A stretch of DNA of 64,000 nucleotides from assembly GCA_033439765.1 (NCBI GenBank), contig JAULSN010000013.1:581571-645570 (forward strand), read 5' to 3'. The position numbers were made by a program, and so were the translations under genes. This document shows, piece by piece, positions 22,882 through 34,131 of the stretch. This DNA comes from Lasiosphaeria ovina (Eukaryota; Ascomycota; Sordariomycetes; Sordariales; Lasiosphaeriaceae). The notes beneath the pieces were generated by a model that saw only the letters and a program-made list of their open reading frames with translations, ran no database searches and had not been told where the DNA came from. Positions within the stretch are counted from its first letter, which is position 1; the number at the start of each line of letters is the position of its first letter.

Positions 22882-25800
22882 ATGGTGACCCGAAAGCCGC
22901 TTCCTGAGAGCGCCGCCGCAAGCCAAGCCAAGGCCGCGCAGCGGCGGGATGGGGAGAATGACCAACAAAACCGCTGGTCCTCGGCGACTGGCTCTGAGCA
23001 AGATGCGATCTGGGGCGACGAACCGACGCAGCACCTGCATGGAGAGGGTGCCAGGGCTGGGGGTCCTGCCACAGGTGACAATGTGCCAGAGTCTTTAAGG
23101 CCCGGCGCGCCCGGCGCTAATTACACTGGCCTGGGAGAAGAGGATAATGTATGGGCTGGCGGCGTAACTGAACCTCCAACAACGGCCGGCGAGGGCGGGC
23201 TAGGCAGCGTTGACAGAGTGCCCATGGTTTTGCGGCCTGGTGGTGGCCAAAGACAGCAAGCTGGTTCCACGACAACTAAGAATGAGGAGGGGCATGATAT
23301 TGCTCGAGTGCCGACTGTCCTCAGACCTGGCGCTGGGGCGTTGAAGGCAGAGACGAATCCGTTCAAGCGCAAGATGTCGCTGAGCGCCTCTGGCGCAAGC
23401 AGTCAGGAGGATTTGGGCAGACAATCTGCACCACAGACGGCGGCCCCGCCATTACCTCCTCTACCCGTGGATGCGTTCGCGCAGCTCAATGTGTCAGAGA
23501 CGAGTAACAACCCCTGGCAACCGGCTCTAGGTGACAGGAAGGCCGCAACGCCACAACCACCCCCGATTCCTGCGACCTCCGAGGATGATATTTGGCATTC
23601 GGCCAAGCCTTCACGAGAGGCTACCCCCGGCCCGACGTCAAACTCGCCTGCCCTGCTGTCTCTGCCCTCCGAGGAGGGGTCAGCCGGCTGGGAAGACGAG
23701 GAGTCCCGAAAAGTGGCACCGCCTGCGCTTCTCCTTCCCTCGCCAGACGAGAACGTTCTCGAGGACTCGCATGCATGGGACGATCTAGGGACCATAGACA
23801 AGGGGAAAGGGCCCGCCCAAGGCCCTCCACCCGCCCCGAACGCTGGCCAGGATGACTGGAATCTCATTGACGTGGACACGCCTCCCGGCCCGCTGTCCAA
23901 ACAGAGCACGTGGGAGAACTTTGATGATGAAGAAGGAGCAGCTCCGGCGCGCTCACCCGGTCTGTCAGAGCAAAAGCCGCTACCGGTAATACCGCCGATG
24001 AGACAGGAAGAAGCTCCACCGCAGCCTCCCCCGCGCCCTGCTGCCAAATCGGAAACATACCAGATCAAGAACATCAACTGGTTTGACGTGACGGCCGCTA
24101 AGAATCCAAGAACCTCGCCCATCCTTGTCCAGAATGCGAATGGGCCGTGTCCGCTTGTTGCGCTTGTAAACGCGCTCAGCCTGACTACGCCCGCGGATAA
24201 GACAAATACGGCGCTTGTTGAGACGCTCCGGTCTCGGGAACAGGTCAGCCTCGGGTTGCTTCTCGACGCCGTGTTTGACGAGCTCATGTCAGAGCGGCGG
24301 ACGAATTCCGAGGTCGCCCTTCCAGATGTTGGAGAGCTTTACAACTTCCTCAAGGGCCTTCACACGGGCATGAACGTCAACCCGCGATTTATTCCCGCTC
24401 CCGAGGTTGTCAACTCGTTCAAGCGCACATCTCTCAGTCACCTCCATCCAACAGAAAGAAGTGACCTTACAGTTCCTGGCACTTTTGAAGACACCAAGGA
24501 GATGGCTCTTTATGCCACTTTCTCCATCCCCCTTATTCACGGATGGCTACCCGCAAGAGAGGAAGACGTCTACGATTCATTTGTACGGCAGGCGACGTCC
24601 TACGAAGATGCCCAGAATTTACTCTTCCGAGAGGAGGAACTTGAGGAGAAGCTCAGCAGCGATCACCATCAGGGCCTTACCGAGGACGAGCAGCAGATTT
24701 ACCAAGATATTCTTACCATCAAGTCGTTCCTGAGCATATCGGCAACCCAACTTACGCCCTGGGGCCTCGACGTGATCAGGCAGTCAATGAAGCCCGGCTC
24801 GGTGGCCATTCTCTTCCGAAATGACCATTTTTCGACGCTTTACAGGCACCCGCAGACCCTCGAGCTTCTTACTCTAGTTACCGATGCCGGGTATGCAAGC
24901 CATGCCGAGGTTGTGTGGGAATCGTTGGCAGATGTTAACGGCGAGCACGCGGAATTTTTCTCGGGGGATTTCCGCCTCGTTGGAGGGGCTTCGCATTCCC
25001 AACAGTCTGGAGGCCAGGTAGCGTCGCCGGCTCGCAACTCAAACGGTGATGGTTGGCAGACAGTGCAAGGTCGCCGAGGACGGAGTCAGCCGACTTCGAG
25101 CCAGGCAGAGCCAGGTGGCGCTTCCGCCCCTCCAACTCGCGAACAGGAAGACCGGGACCTAGCGCTGGCAATGCAGCTTCAGGAGGAGGAGGACGAGCGC
25201 CATCGGGTGGAGCAAGAGCGCCGCCGCAGAGAAAGCATGCTCTCTGAGCAGTTTATCGAGCAGCAGGGGCGTCCTACTCCAGCCAGCCCTCGTGGTGGAC
25301 GAGGTGGCGGTGGACGTGGCGGCAGCGATGGCGCCTACGCCGCTGCCGCCGGACGGGGCGCCAACGCCAATGGCCGCGGGGGCTCGCGCACGTCCTTGTC
25401 GTTAGCCACGACGGCCCCAACAGGTCGACGCAGTTCTAGCATTACGAATATTCCCCTAAGTGCAATCACGACAACAGCAACGGCCATTTCTCAGTCGTCG
25501 AGCACTTCCGCACGCGGTAACGCGCGAGGTGGCGGTGCCAGCCCAGCTGCCGCTAGAATCAGGCCCACAGTCCAGACTGTCCGGTCTCTAATTCCGCCAC
25601 GCGCGCAACCTGTGAACCGTGGACCCGAGGATGGGCTTGACGACGCGCCGCCGAGCTACGAGCAGGCGGCTAAGGCGACGGCCTATGTCCCGCCCGCCGG
25701 CAGCCCTCATCACCCGGCGAGCAGCCCCCGACACGATGTTGCAGGCGGCCCGCCGTCTGCGTCTGGTCTGGCGCCGCCGTCCCTCCTCCCGGGAGGCCAA

Positions 25801-25974
25801 TCGCCTGCCTCTGGCGCACCACCGGCTTTTGCGCCCCAGAGGACAGGCAGGCCCCCGGCGGGGTACCCAGGATCTAGCGGGAATGTTCAGGGTCGATATC
25901 GACAGGGAGTTCCTCCGGCTGGGGCAGCGGCGGCGAGTTCATCAAGTCGGGATCGGGACTGTGTTGTGATGTGA
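22882..25974 (+). CDS. miy1: MINDY-family deubiquitinase (Miy1/MINDY-1 type)
   Basis: One exon encodes 1,030 aa. MINDY enzymes are cysteine proteases that trim K48-linked polyubiquitin chains. The catalytic domain runs from about 393 to 700, beginning YQIKNINWFDVT. The active-site residues are visible: Gln417 and Cys423 in VQNANGPCPLVAL, and His649 in LFRNDHFSTLY. A ubiquitin-interacting-motif-like helix (DRDLALAMQLQEEEDE) lies near 755-770, as in animal MINDY-1. The N-terminal 390 residues are disordered and carry three copies of a VPxxLRPG motif plus ETNPFKRK. The C-terminal 260 residues are Gly/Arg/Pro-rich with RGG-like runs. The protein ends in CVVM, a canonical CaaX farnesylation box, which suggests membrane attachment. 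The MINDY assignment is firm; prenylation is inference. Confidence 0.93.
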   Translation: MVTRKPLPESAAASQAKAAQRRDGENDQQNRWSSATGSEQDAIWGDEPTQHLHGEGARAGGPATGDNVPESLRPGAPGANYTGLGEEDNVWAGGVTEPPTTAGEGGLGSVDRVPMVLRPGGGQRQQAGSTTTKNEEGHDIARVPTVLRPGAGALKAETNPFKRKMSLSASGASSQEDLGRQSAPQTAAPPLPPLPVDAFAQLNVSETSNNPWQPALGDRKAATPQPPPIPATSEDDIWHSAKPSREATPGPTSNSPALLSLPSEEGSAGWEDEESRKVAPPALLLPSPDENVLEDSHAWDDLGTIDKGKGPAQGPPPAPNAGQDDWNLIDVDTPPGPLSKQSTWENFDDEEGAAPARSPGLSEQKPLPVIPPMRQEEAPPQPPPRPAAKSETYQIKNINWFDVTAAKNPRTSPILVQNANGPCPLVALVNALSLTTPADKTNTALVETLRSREQVSLGLLLDAVFDELMSERRTNSEVALPDVGELYNFLKGLHTGMNVNPRFIPAPEVVNSFKRTSLSHLHPTERSDLTVPGTFEDTKEMALYATFSIPLIHGWLPAREEDVYDSFVRQATSYEDAQNLLFREEELEEKLSSDHHQGLTEDEQQIYQDILTIKSFLSISATQLTPWGLDVIRQSMKPGSVAILFRNDHFSTLYRHPQTLELLTLVTDAGYASHAEVVWESLADVNGEHAEFFSGDFRLVGGASHSQQSGGQVASPARNSNGDGWQTVQGRRGRSQPTSSQAEPGGASAPPTREQEDRDLALAMQLQEEEDERHRVEQERRRRESMLSEQFIEQQGRPTPASPRGGRGGGGRGGSDGAYAAAAGRGANANGRGGSRTSLSLATTAPTGRRSSSITNIPLSAITTTATAISQSSSTSARGNARGGGASPAAARIRPTVQTVRSLIPPRAQPVNRGPEDGLDDAPPSYEQAAKATAYVPPAGSPHHPASSPRHDVAGGPPSASGLAPPSLLPGGQSPASGAPPAFAPQRTGRPPAGYPGSSGNVQGRYRQGVPPAGAAAASSSSRDRDCVVM

Positions 25975-26305
25975 CGCGTGATGTTTTATGAAGGCGATGC
26001 CTAAGCATGCGGCCCTAGAGGGACTTGTGTCTTGTGGCAGGTATTGCGAACGACACATTCATGAAGCATGGGCTGGGTTATTGTTTTATCATCAAATACA
26101 AGCGGGTGCCTATTTATATTTCTAGTTAGATTTTGGGAGTCTCTGTTGGGTCTCTCGGTATTCCCTATAGTTAGTTATACGGTTTGCATCACAGGCGGGG
26201 GGTTTTAGTGGTCGGGTATTCGTCGATCTTGGTATCGACAGGAACAATGGAATTAAAACGGAGAGCTACTACACCTTAGATGTGTATATGAAACTGCCAG
26301 ACTAC
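25975..26305. other. Convergent intergenic region
   Basis: This is a short stretch between two converging 3' ends, presumably 3' UTRs. Nothing else is visible. Confidence 0.6.
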
Positions 26306-27319
26306 CTACACTGCCCGGTAGACTCCAAACCTGACTTTGATCCAGTCGTCGCTGTCCTCGACGTCCATCTCGGTCCTCCAGCGCGTCCCCGTGGCCTCGC
26401 CCACCTCGTCCCACATGTCCCTCCAGCTCGCCGCGTCGAGCACGTACTTCTCCCACCCGTCAGTCTTGGGCCCGCCGTTCTGCCCAAAGATCATGGCCCG
26501 CGCATTGTCGCGCCGCAGGAACCCCACCATGCGCTTCGCCGCGCGCACCTGGCCCGCCCGCTCAAACAGGTGGAAGAAGAACCACGCGTAGATCATGTCG
26601 ATCTGCCCTCCGAACGCCGAGTCAAGCTGCGAATCGTCGTCGGCGGCTAGCATGTCCCCCGCCACAAACGCCGCTGCTCCGTCCCCGCCCGCCATGCGCG
26701 CCCGGTCGCCGAACAGCTCGTGCCCGATCTCGAGGAACCCCGCGTGCAGGTCCGTCCCGAACAGCCGCCTGCTTGATGATAAGGCTGGCTGCGCAAACGC
26801 CAGCTGCCGCACCACGTGCCCGACGCCGCAGCCCACGTCGAGAAGCGTCTCGCGCGACTCGGGTGCGGCGAGCCGCCGCGCTGCGGCGTGGAAGCGCGCG
26901 TCGCGGAGCGTGGCGCTGAGGTCGAGGAAGGCGAAGGTACGGATGCTGCCGTAGGGGAAGACGGCGTGGGATTTTTGGCGCTTTGGTATGTGAGTGGAGG
27001 TGTTAGTTCTTTTCATCCTTGGTTGGTGTTCCCCCCTTTTTGTGTTTTCCTTTTGATGTTGAGTCAGGTCAAGTCATTGTCACATGCCGCGCGTGTTGAG
27101 CAGACAAGTGAGGAACTCGGCATTAAGGTAGAGTGTAGAGAGTATGAGTGATGCGGCATAAGTAAAGTAGGTAGGTAGTTACAATGTCATAGAGCAGGCC
27201 GTCAACCTCGTTCGGCGGCACGCCGCTGTAGCCCTCGAGGATGCGGCGGACGGGGCCGAGTTCCGGAGGGATTCCCGGCGGGAATGCCGCTGCCGCATTG
27301 CCGCTGCTGCTGCTGCTGC

Positions 27320-27358
<39 letters not shown>

Positions 27359-27416
27359 CCGCTTTGCTGGCTGCCACGCGCGGCGAGGCTGGCTTGGGTT
27401 CTGGCGGGCTGGTCAT
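26306..27416 (-). CDS. Class I SAM-dependent methyltransferase
   Basis: Two exons (27416-27183 and 26980-26306) encode 302 aa. The 202-nt intron has a GTAACT donor, a perfect AACTAAC branch point and a CAAAG acceptor. It joins GLLYDI to RQKSHAVFPYG. Motif I is LLDVGCGVG at about 124-132, with an acidic motif near GTDLHAGFLEIG. The layout (IPPELG..LEGYSGVPP, then a VFPYGSIRTFAFLDLS block before motif I) resembles fungal stand-alone methyltransferases linked to secondary metabolism. No other biosynthetic genes lie nearby, so a cluster role is not supported. The N-terminus holds a poly-Ser run encoded by a CTG/AGC trinucleotide repeat. The substrate is unknown. Confidence 0.82.
27303..27358. repeat. 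CTG/CAG trinucleotide microsatellite within a coding exon
   Basis: About eighteen near-perfect GCT units can be read on the plus strand, with one CCG-type interruption. On the coding (minus) strand they are AGC codons and give a poly-serine tract in the methyltransferase. Such tracts vary in length between strains. Confidence 0.93.
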
Positions 27417-28904
27417 TTTAGGTTCATATTAATCCGCGTCGTGTTGTTGTGTGTCATGCTTGACGAAGAAGAGAACAAGACAGTCGGTGTTGTTGTGTCT
27501 GTTCATACTACAGTGCGTTACTGATCGACTGCTACTTAGTAAACTACCTGCCTTCCTATTTGGGTAGTGCCAGATCGATCGTCAATACAGATTCCGCAAA
27601 CAAGCAAGACCTTGGCTGTCTCGAGTCTTCTTCTCCCGTAGGAAGCCTGTCTCGCGGCGACATGTCGTGGTAGGTTTGCCTTCCGTGCCTCCCTACGTTA
27701 GCTATCTGGTGCGTGCCGCTACGGATAACTGCTGACGAGAGAGTAACACGGAGCGGGCGAGTGCTGCAACGTCACAGCCCGGAGTTGATATCCCATCCAT
27801 GGATGCCTCAATTGTTTCAGCGTGAGCTGTCAAAGCTTGGAGGTTGCAGCGGTGTGGTGACACCGGTGTGGCAGGTGGAACCGAGCACATTACACCCTAA
27901 TCCCTGAATGTTTATTGGCGTGGTACTTGAAGGGAAGGGTTCATCGCAAATAAAAGTCTTCAAGATTTTTTGGAGACGAGATAGGCCTTTGGAATTCTAA
28001 AATAGGGATTCTAATAGTTATTACCTCCCTCTCACCCGGTAGAGGTGTTGAGTGAAGGTGTTGTATACGAGTTTGCTATTGTGTTCCTGTTCCCGGCTGA
28101 ATGATACGGCGAAACCCCTTCAGGGCGCCCCGAAGCCTTCTTACAGTAGGTAACGCACTAGTACATACCGTATTCCAGAACCTGGAGGTCGATCCACGGT
28201 CCGCTACCAAGGGCGGCAGATCGGGGAACGCGGCCCCGTGGTTGGTAGCTGCCGAGATAAGCTTAGCTTTGCCTTTAGCTGGGGCTTCATTGACATCATT
28301 CGTGTTCGCTACCGCCAACGAAATGAATCGCTGCCGCAGAAATGTATCTACAATACAACCGCACGCCCACATGCAACTCTATGTAACGGGTGGAACAAGA
28401 CTTCACTCTTTCCTTAGTCTCTCCTCGTAAACCATCCCTCCTCTTCCCCTTCTCATTCTTTCGGCCTCGTTTCCTGGCCTGGCTGTTACCGAATAATTGC
28501 GAGTCAAGTGGAATTGCGAGTCAACCAGGGTCTGGCGACGTCAAGCTCCAACAATAGCCCAGGAGTCCTCTGAAGCGCATTGCGAGGTACGCCGCTTGGC
28601 GCCTATTCCACCGCGTCACCCGAGCCACCGCAAGAATATTTACCCATTTGGGCCTCATACACAGTACTTAGTAGACTGAGGCTCGATTCAGAGTCTCGCA
28701 TCCAACAACCGCCGCTCAGCAGAGTCCAGGGACAGGGGAATTGCGGACTGCGTTGATCGGACCAACTGCATTATAGAGAGCAGGGGGCACCAACACCGAC
28801 AGACACGGAACTGTCCAGCTGAGGACGGCAGTCTTTGAAGCTTCAACAAACAAGAAAAACATTACCTTCGTACTCAACTTCGCTCCTCAACCCCACGGGC
28901 GAAA
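27417..28904. other. Divergent promoter region (1.5 kb)
   Basis: This separates the methyltransferase (-) and the steroid-reductase-like gene (+). No supportable coding region is present. It should contain both promoters and 5' UTRs. Confidence 0.55.
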
Positions 28905-29939
28905 ATGACAGCCCTGTCAACGACGGTAGGGCTTGTTCCCAACTGGTACCCGCCGACGAGGGAAAACTACGACCTGATCATCAGCGTGTGGCAATGGTTT
29001 CCAGTGGTATGCCCCCATCCCCACCCATTCCCCCCTTCTTTTGGGCTTCAACCCGTGGCTGAACTTAAATCCCGACTCAAAAAAGGCGGCCTCGCTGCAG
29101 TGGCTCATCTCGTGGTACGGCATGGGCAAGACGTCGGTGGCCAGCCGGCTGAACCTGCCGGGGCGCGTCGGCTGGATGACCATGGAGGCGCCCGGCTTCC
29201 TGTCGCTGCTGTACATGATGAACACGCTCTCGGCCCAGCACGGCCTCACGGACCTGCCGTGGCAGAACAAGGTTCTCGCAGGGCTTTTTGTAAGCTTCCT
29301 TTTCTTTTTACCAAAAACAACAAAACACTGACAAATCACCAGGTAATCCACTACAGCTACCGGGCGATCCTGTTCCCGCTGATCCAGCCGTCCATGTCGC
29401 CGCTGCACGTGCTGATCTGGCTGTTCGGGCTCTTGTTCCAGGTGGTCAACGGGACGTGCATCGGGGCGTGGCTGGCCGCGTACGGGCCCACGACGCGCGA
29501 GGCGTGGGCCGCGCAGCTCTCCCCGTTCCCCACGCTGCAGTTCGCGTCTGGCATCGCCCTGTTCTACGTCGGGCTGGCCGCCAACTACTTCCACGACGAC
29601 GAGCTGCGCGAGATCCGCCGCCGCGAGATGGCGCGCCAGGCCCGCCTCGCCGCCCAAGGGAAGGGTAAGGCCAAAGGTGGTGCTGCAGAGAAGCACTACG
29701 AGATCCCCCAGGCCGGCCTCTTCAAGATCATGCTGTACCCGCACTACTTTGTCGAGTGGGTCGAGTGGCTCGGCTTCTGGATCGCCGCCGGCTGGTCCTC
29801 GGCCCCGGCCCGCTGCTTCCTCGTCAACGAGATCGCCGCCATGCTCCCCCGCGCCGTCAATGGCAAGCAGTGGTACATTGAGAAGTTCGGCGCCGACAAG
29901 ATCAAGAAGAAGTGGGCCGTCATTCCCGGCGTGTGGTGA
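28905..29939 (+). CDS. 3-oxo-5-alpha-steroid 4-dehydrogenase family membrane protein
   Basis: Three exons (28905-29006, 29086-29289, 29343-29939) encode 300 aa, all introns in phase 0. The splices join SVWQWFPV to AASLQWLISWYG, and KVLAGLF to VIHYSYRAILFP. The family covers NADPH-dependent membrane reductases such as steroid 5-alpha-reductases and relatives. Several hydrophobic segments are visible. The C-terminal domain is typical: HYEIPQAGLFKIMLYPHYF, then EWLGFWIAAGW, and near the end NGKQWYIEKFG..WAVIPGVW. A charged loop (ELREIRRREMARQARLAAQG) precedes it. The location is expected to be the ER. The substrate is not known; fungi lack 5-alpha-steroid hormones, so the substrate may be another enone or a polyprenol-like lipid. 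Confidence 0.9.
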   Translation: MTALSTTVGLVPNWYPPTRENYDLIISVWQWFPVVCPHPHPFPPSFGLQPVAELKSRLKKGGLAAVAHLVVRHGQDVGGQPAEPAGARRLDDHGGARLPVAAVHDEHALGPARPHGPAVAEQGSRRAFCKLPFLFTKNNKTLTNHQVIHYSYRAILFPLIQPSMSPLHVLIWLFGLLFQVVNGTCIGAWLAAYGPTTREAWAAQLSPFPTLQFASGIALFYVGLAANYFHDDELREIRRREMARQARLAAQGKGKAKGGAAEKHYEIPQAGLFKIMLYPHYFVEWVEWLGFWIAAGWSSAPARCFLVNEIAAMLPRAVNGKQWYIEKFGADKIKKKWAVIPGVW

Positions 29940-30754
29940 CGTTCCTGCTGCTGTGTCTCAGATGCATCTCGGAAACACGCTCCGAGTCTCAGATGCACGC
30001 TCTCTTGGAATCGGTGCCGCTTCAAGTCTGAGCGAGCTTGCGGTGAAGCCGGCTGAGCCCTCAATACGATATGGTTGGGCAGAGAACCCCTCTGGAGCGA
30101 CACCTACCGTGCTCCGGGTTGTCCTCATGAGTGCGGCGTAGGGCAGCAACCTAGTAGCAAATTACTTAATATGAACCCTTCATTGGGGCTACCCTCGCTC
30201 CCAAAATAGACCAATAGGTAACTCATCTGCTGTCAACCTCTCTTCCTGGGTGAGCAAACATATAACTATGGTCAGAATTGCAAAAAATTCCACTCTATTT
30301 GTAGCTACCCTCAGGCCGTGAGAAAACCACGCTGTCAGACTTTTGTTCCCCAAACTCTTACTAGCACAATTCCTCTCACGTTCACGTAGGACGAGACAAA
30401 CCACTAAAAGGAGGGATTTTTTATCCGATTCTTTGTTGACAGGAAAAAACAAATGAAAAGCAATAGATTACAATGAAACGCTCTACCCGTGAATGAATGG
30501 CCTCAGCTCACCTCCGTCCTTTCTACTCACACACGCAGTTCAGGATGAAAGGCCAGAGGAATCCAAGATAAAAAAATCACCTTCAGTAAACATACCCGAC
30601 GCTAAGCTGTTATTTATACTGTGCTTTTCGATATCGTGACATTGAGACTCCCGCCTCCGATCTGTCTGCCATTGGTAAGGCAGAATGGAAACCAGAAGCA
30701 GCAGACGCTCAATGTTCAAAACCAACCCCCGCCCCGTTGTGGTCCTCCGCTACC
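29940..30754. other. Convergent intergenic region
   Basis: This lies between two converging 3' ends. No gene is seen. The right part is AT-rich and likely the 3' UTR of the i-AAA protease gene. Confidence 0.6.
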
Positions 30755-33620
30755 TCATAACCCCTTGCTGTCTCCGTTCTCCCTTGCGGTTGCAGGGGGT
30801 AGCGGAGGAGCGGGTGGGGCGGTCCCCCCCGGCGCCCCGCCATCCTCCGGCGGCGTGTCACCGGGAAGCGGTGGTGGGAACGGCAGCAACCCAGAAGGCT
30901 TGGGGACGGCCATGGGACCCGGCGGCACCGAAATACGGTCGGGCAACTTCTCGCCCCGTATAACTTTGGCGACCTCCGACTTGTCCAGGGTCTCATACTC
31001 GACGAGCGCCTGGGCTAGAAGATCAAGCTCCTTCCGTTTCGACAGAAGAAGCAGCCGGGCACGCTCGTACGACTCATCAAGCACTTTCTTGACCTCGGAC
31101 TCCACCATGGCTCGTGTTTCGGAGCTGAGCTGGCTATACTTGCGTATGTACTCGACTGGGCCCAGCTTCTCCGACATGCCTAGCTGAGCTACCATCTGCC
31201 ACGCTGTTTGCGTAGCCATGTCAAGGTCCTGAACGCATGGTTAGAAGGGACAGACTAGTGGGGAAGATGAAGGCGGGGTTTACTCACGGCGCTGACTCCG
31301 CTTGTCACAAGTTCGTTGCCGTACACAATCTCCTCGGCCACCTTGCCACCCATGGCGCGGTCGATGGCGCCCATGTAATCCCGGACACTCATGGAATGCT
31401 TGTCCATCTCCGGTAGGAAAGACGTGTGGCCAAGGCTTTGGCCGCGAGGGAGAATAGTGACCTTGTACAATTCGGATGCGGGATCACGAGCAAAATAGGC
31501 GACAAGTGCATGACCGGCTTCGTGATAGGCCGTCATTTCCTTCTCCTTGGGCGAGATAACCATGCTCTTTCTCTCGGCACCCATGAGAACCTTGTCCTTG
31601 GCCCAGTCGAAATCTTTCTGCGTGACGGCTTGCGCTTTCATCTTGCTGGCGTGGATGGCGGCTTGGTTGACAATGTTCTCGAGGTCGGCACCCGAAAGAC
31701 CAGGAGTGCGGCCGGCAATGGCCTCCATGTTGACGTCAGCAGCCGCCTTGATTTTCTTGGCGTGGTGCTTCAGAATGGCGATGCGGCCGCGGACGTCGGG
31801 AAGGGAGACAACGACATGGCGATCAAAGCGGCCTGGCCGAGTAAGAGCGTGGTCTAGCGATTCGGGGAAGTTGGTGGCGCCAAGGATAATGACTCCGCTG
31901 TTTTGCTCAAACCCATCCATCTCCGTAAGCAGCTGGTTGAGAGTCTGCCGGGCATACGAAGCATCCCTTGAATTGCGACGACCGCCGATAGCGTCCAGTT
32001 CGTCGATAAAGACAATCGAGGGTGCCTTAGCCTTGGCGGCCGCGAAAAGCTCCCGGACACGCTTGGCGCCAACGCCGACGTAGATCTCCTCGAACTCACT
32101 ACCCGACATGAAGAAGAACGGGACACCTGCCTCTCCAGCAACGGCGCGGGCAAGAAGGGTTTTACCGGTACCAGGGGGGCCAACAAGCAAAACACCGGTC
32201 GGGAGCCTGCCGCCAAGGTTGGAGAACTTGTCGGGGCTGCGAAGAAAATCAACCAGCTCCTGCAGCTCTTCCTTGGCCTCGTCGCAACCGTGGACATCGG
32301 CGAAGCGCGCTTTCTGGTTCTCGGGCTTGGCTTCGGGGCTGTCGAATTTTCCACCGGGACGTTTGATAGAGGTCATGCCTTCAACAGCCATCGTAATAGC
32401 CACCAAACTTATGTAGGTGGCAAGTCCGAACCAGAAGAAAAACTTCAACCAACGGAATATTGAAGAACTGATAGTCTCATCGACGACAACGTGGAGGGGC
32501 CCACTTTTGGTGCCCACCCCTTTGCTCGAAACAGCTATGTTTGCACCAGTGCGTTGAGCAGCGACAGCCTGGCCGACAGCCTGGATCTCAGTCGGCGAGA
32601 GTCCACTGGGATGGACACTGGTCTCGGCCTGCGCACCGGCCATAGGTCCTCCTCCCATCATTCTCGAGGCCGCGTGGTAGAATTCGGCTGATTTCTCGTC
32701 GGCAGCAAAGCGACCTGTGGGGGTGGGAGACAAAGTATTAGCGCACAACGAGCACACATTCGGTACGGTTAGGTCAAATAGTGGTTTACGTACCCGACTG
32801 ATATCGTTCAATGACAATGGCAGGCCTCCTAGCCTTCAACAAACTATCGTAGAACATATTCTGAGCTCGGGAGTCGTTGACGTCTGAATTCGCCATCTTC
32901 TCGAGCCGAGCGAGCATCGCTCTAGATGGTGTGTAGGTATCGCTGCCGAAAGAGCGGAACGAGACACGACTAAACGGGCGCTCTGTCGCCCAGCGAAACG
33001 GCTGCACACGACTCGGCTGGTATGAACTCATGAAGCGCAGGCCGGGAAGCGATCCGAGAGGGCGCGGCGACATCAGGGCCGCGTGCGAGCGGCGGAACAG
33101 CGGGCTCGCCATGACGAGGGAGCGTGGGGAGGTATTCAATAATTCTGAGAGCGTATTGATGTTGAGGGACGGGGGTGGCGCAGCGGAAAGGGCGCGAACG
33201 AGAGGTTGCGGCAGGACAGCGTCTCGAAGGAAGTCCGGGAGTTCCGTCGTCACGTCGGCGACAGGCGGTCCGATGGCGGACAAGGCTTTGGCCGCGTCGT
33301 CGGTCGCTCCTGGCTGTGCTGCTGATGCGGGCCCGCTGCGAACGGATGCAGTCGATGCGTTTCTGCGCTGCGACTGCGACTGCGACTTTGATTTGGTAGC
33401 TGGGGAGGACCAGTGGGCGGCTCTCCACGGAACTATCAGGGTGTTCGCAATCGAGGGCCACAGGTCCGTCGTCGCTGCTGCGACGCTCTGCGAAAAACCA
33501 ACAAGCTACGTCAGCATGCACGAAGGAGTCGGTATTGGCCGCACAAGCGCGGACACCAAGGTTCAGCAGTTGGACGGGCGCAAAAGTTCTTACCGGTAGC
33601 CCGCTCGTGTAGAAAGCCAT
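30755..33620 (-). CDS. yme1: Mitochondrial i-AAA protease (Yme1/IAP-1)
   Basis: Four exons (33620-33594, 33487-32794, 32714-31288, 31228-30755) encode 873 aa. Yme1 is a hexameric ATP-dependent zinc protease of the mitochondrial inner membrane that degrades proteins on the intermembrane-space side. Exon 1 holds only nine codons (MAFYTSGLP). The N-terminal region is rich in Arg, Ser and Ala, as expected for a presequence. One membrane helix lies at about 329-351. The AAA module has Walker A GPPGTGKT (Lys near 425), Walker B IVFIDELDAIGG (near 478) and the second-region GATNFPESLDHALTRPGRFD. The protease domain has zinc motif HEAGH at 638-642 and GGKVAEE further on. One predicted membrane helix fits the i-AAA rather than the m-AAA type. 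The C-terminus has a proline-rich extension (LLPFPPPLPGDTPPEDG), longer than in yeast as I recall. Confidence 0.95.
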
Positions 33621-34131
33621 GTTGGCTTCGGCGACATGCCCCCCAAAAGAAAAATGGAAATGCCGATTGTTGAAGGAGTGTCGAGCTGTGATGTGATGCA
33701 GCGCCGACTAAGGAATCCTTGGCCTAGTGGCTTGGCGGCGACGGGGAGTTGGTTTGGCCACCCCGGCTTTTCCCTTTTCCGCGTGGAGCAAGTGGCGGTC
33801 GAAGCCCAACGAAGCCAACCGTTTGCCGACCCGCCCACATCACGTGCACTCGCGCATCGGCCACCCTGACTCGCGGTGGTTCATCGCGATTTTGGAGCAT
33901 TCGAGGAAGCGACCCGTGTGAGATGAAGCGACTTGATGAACAGGGAAACGGACAGAAATCTCTAGACCACCAATAATCCACAACTTGATATCAGCCTTGG
34001 GCCATGAAAAGGTGAAAGGAGCATATCCCGATATTGGTCTTTTATTTTTGGGTTCTTTTAGTTCCGAGTTTGTATCTATTCCTTGGCACTTAAGTGTCCA
34101 CCGTCATCCTCCCTTCAGCTGAGGCGTCATC
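33621..34131. other. Divergent promoter region
   Basis: This compact 0.5-kb region lies between the i-AAA protease gene (-) and orc6 (+) and must carry both promoters. No coding sequence is visible. Confidence 0.65.

Noticed and set aside
26306..29939. A secondary-metabolite cluster (methyltransferase plus reductase-like neighbour)
   Set aside because: No polyketide synthase, peptide synthetase, terpene cyclase or transporter is present in the window.
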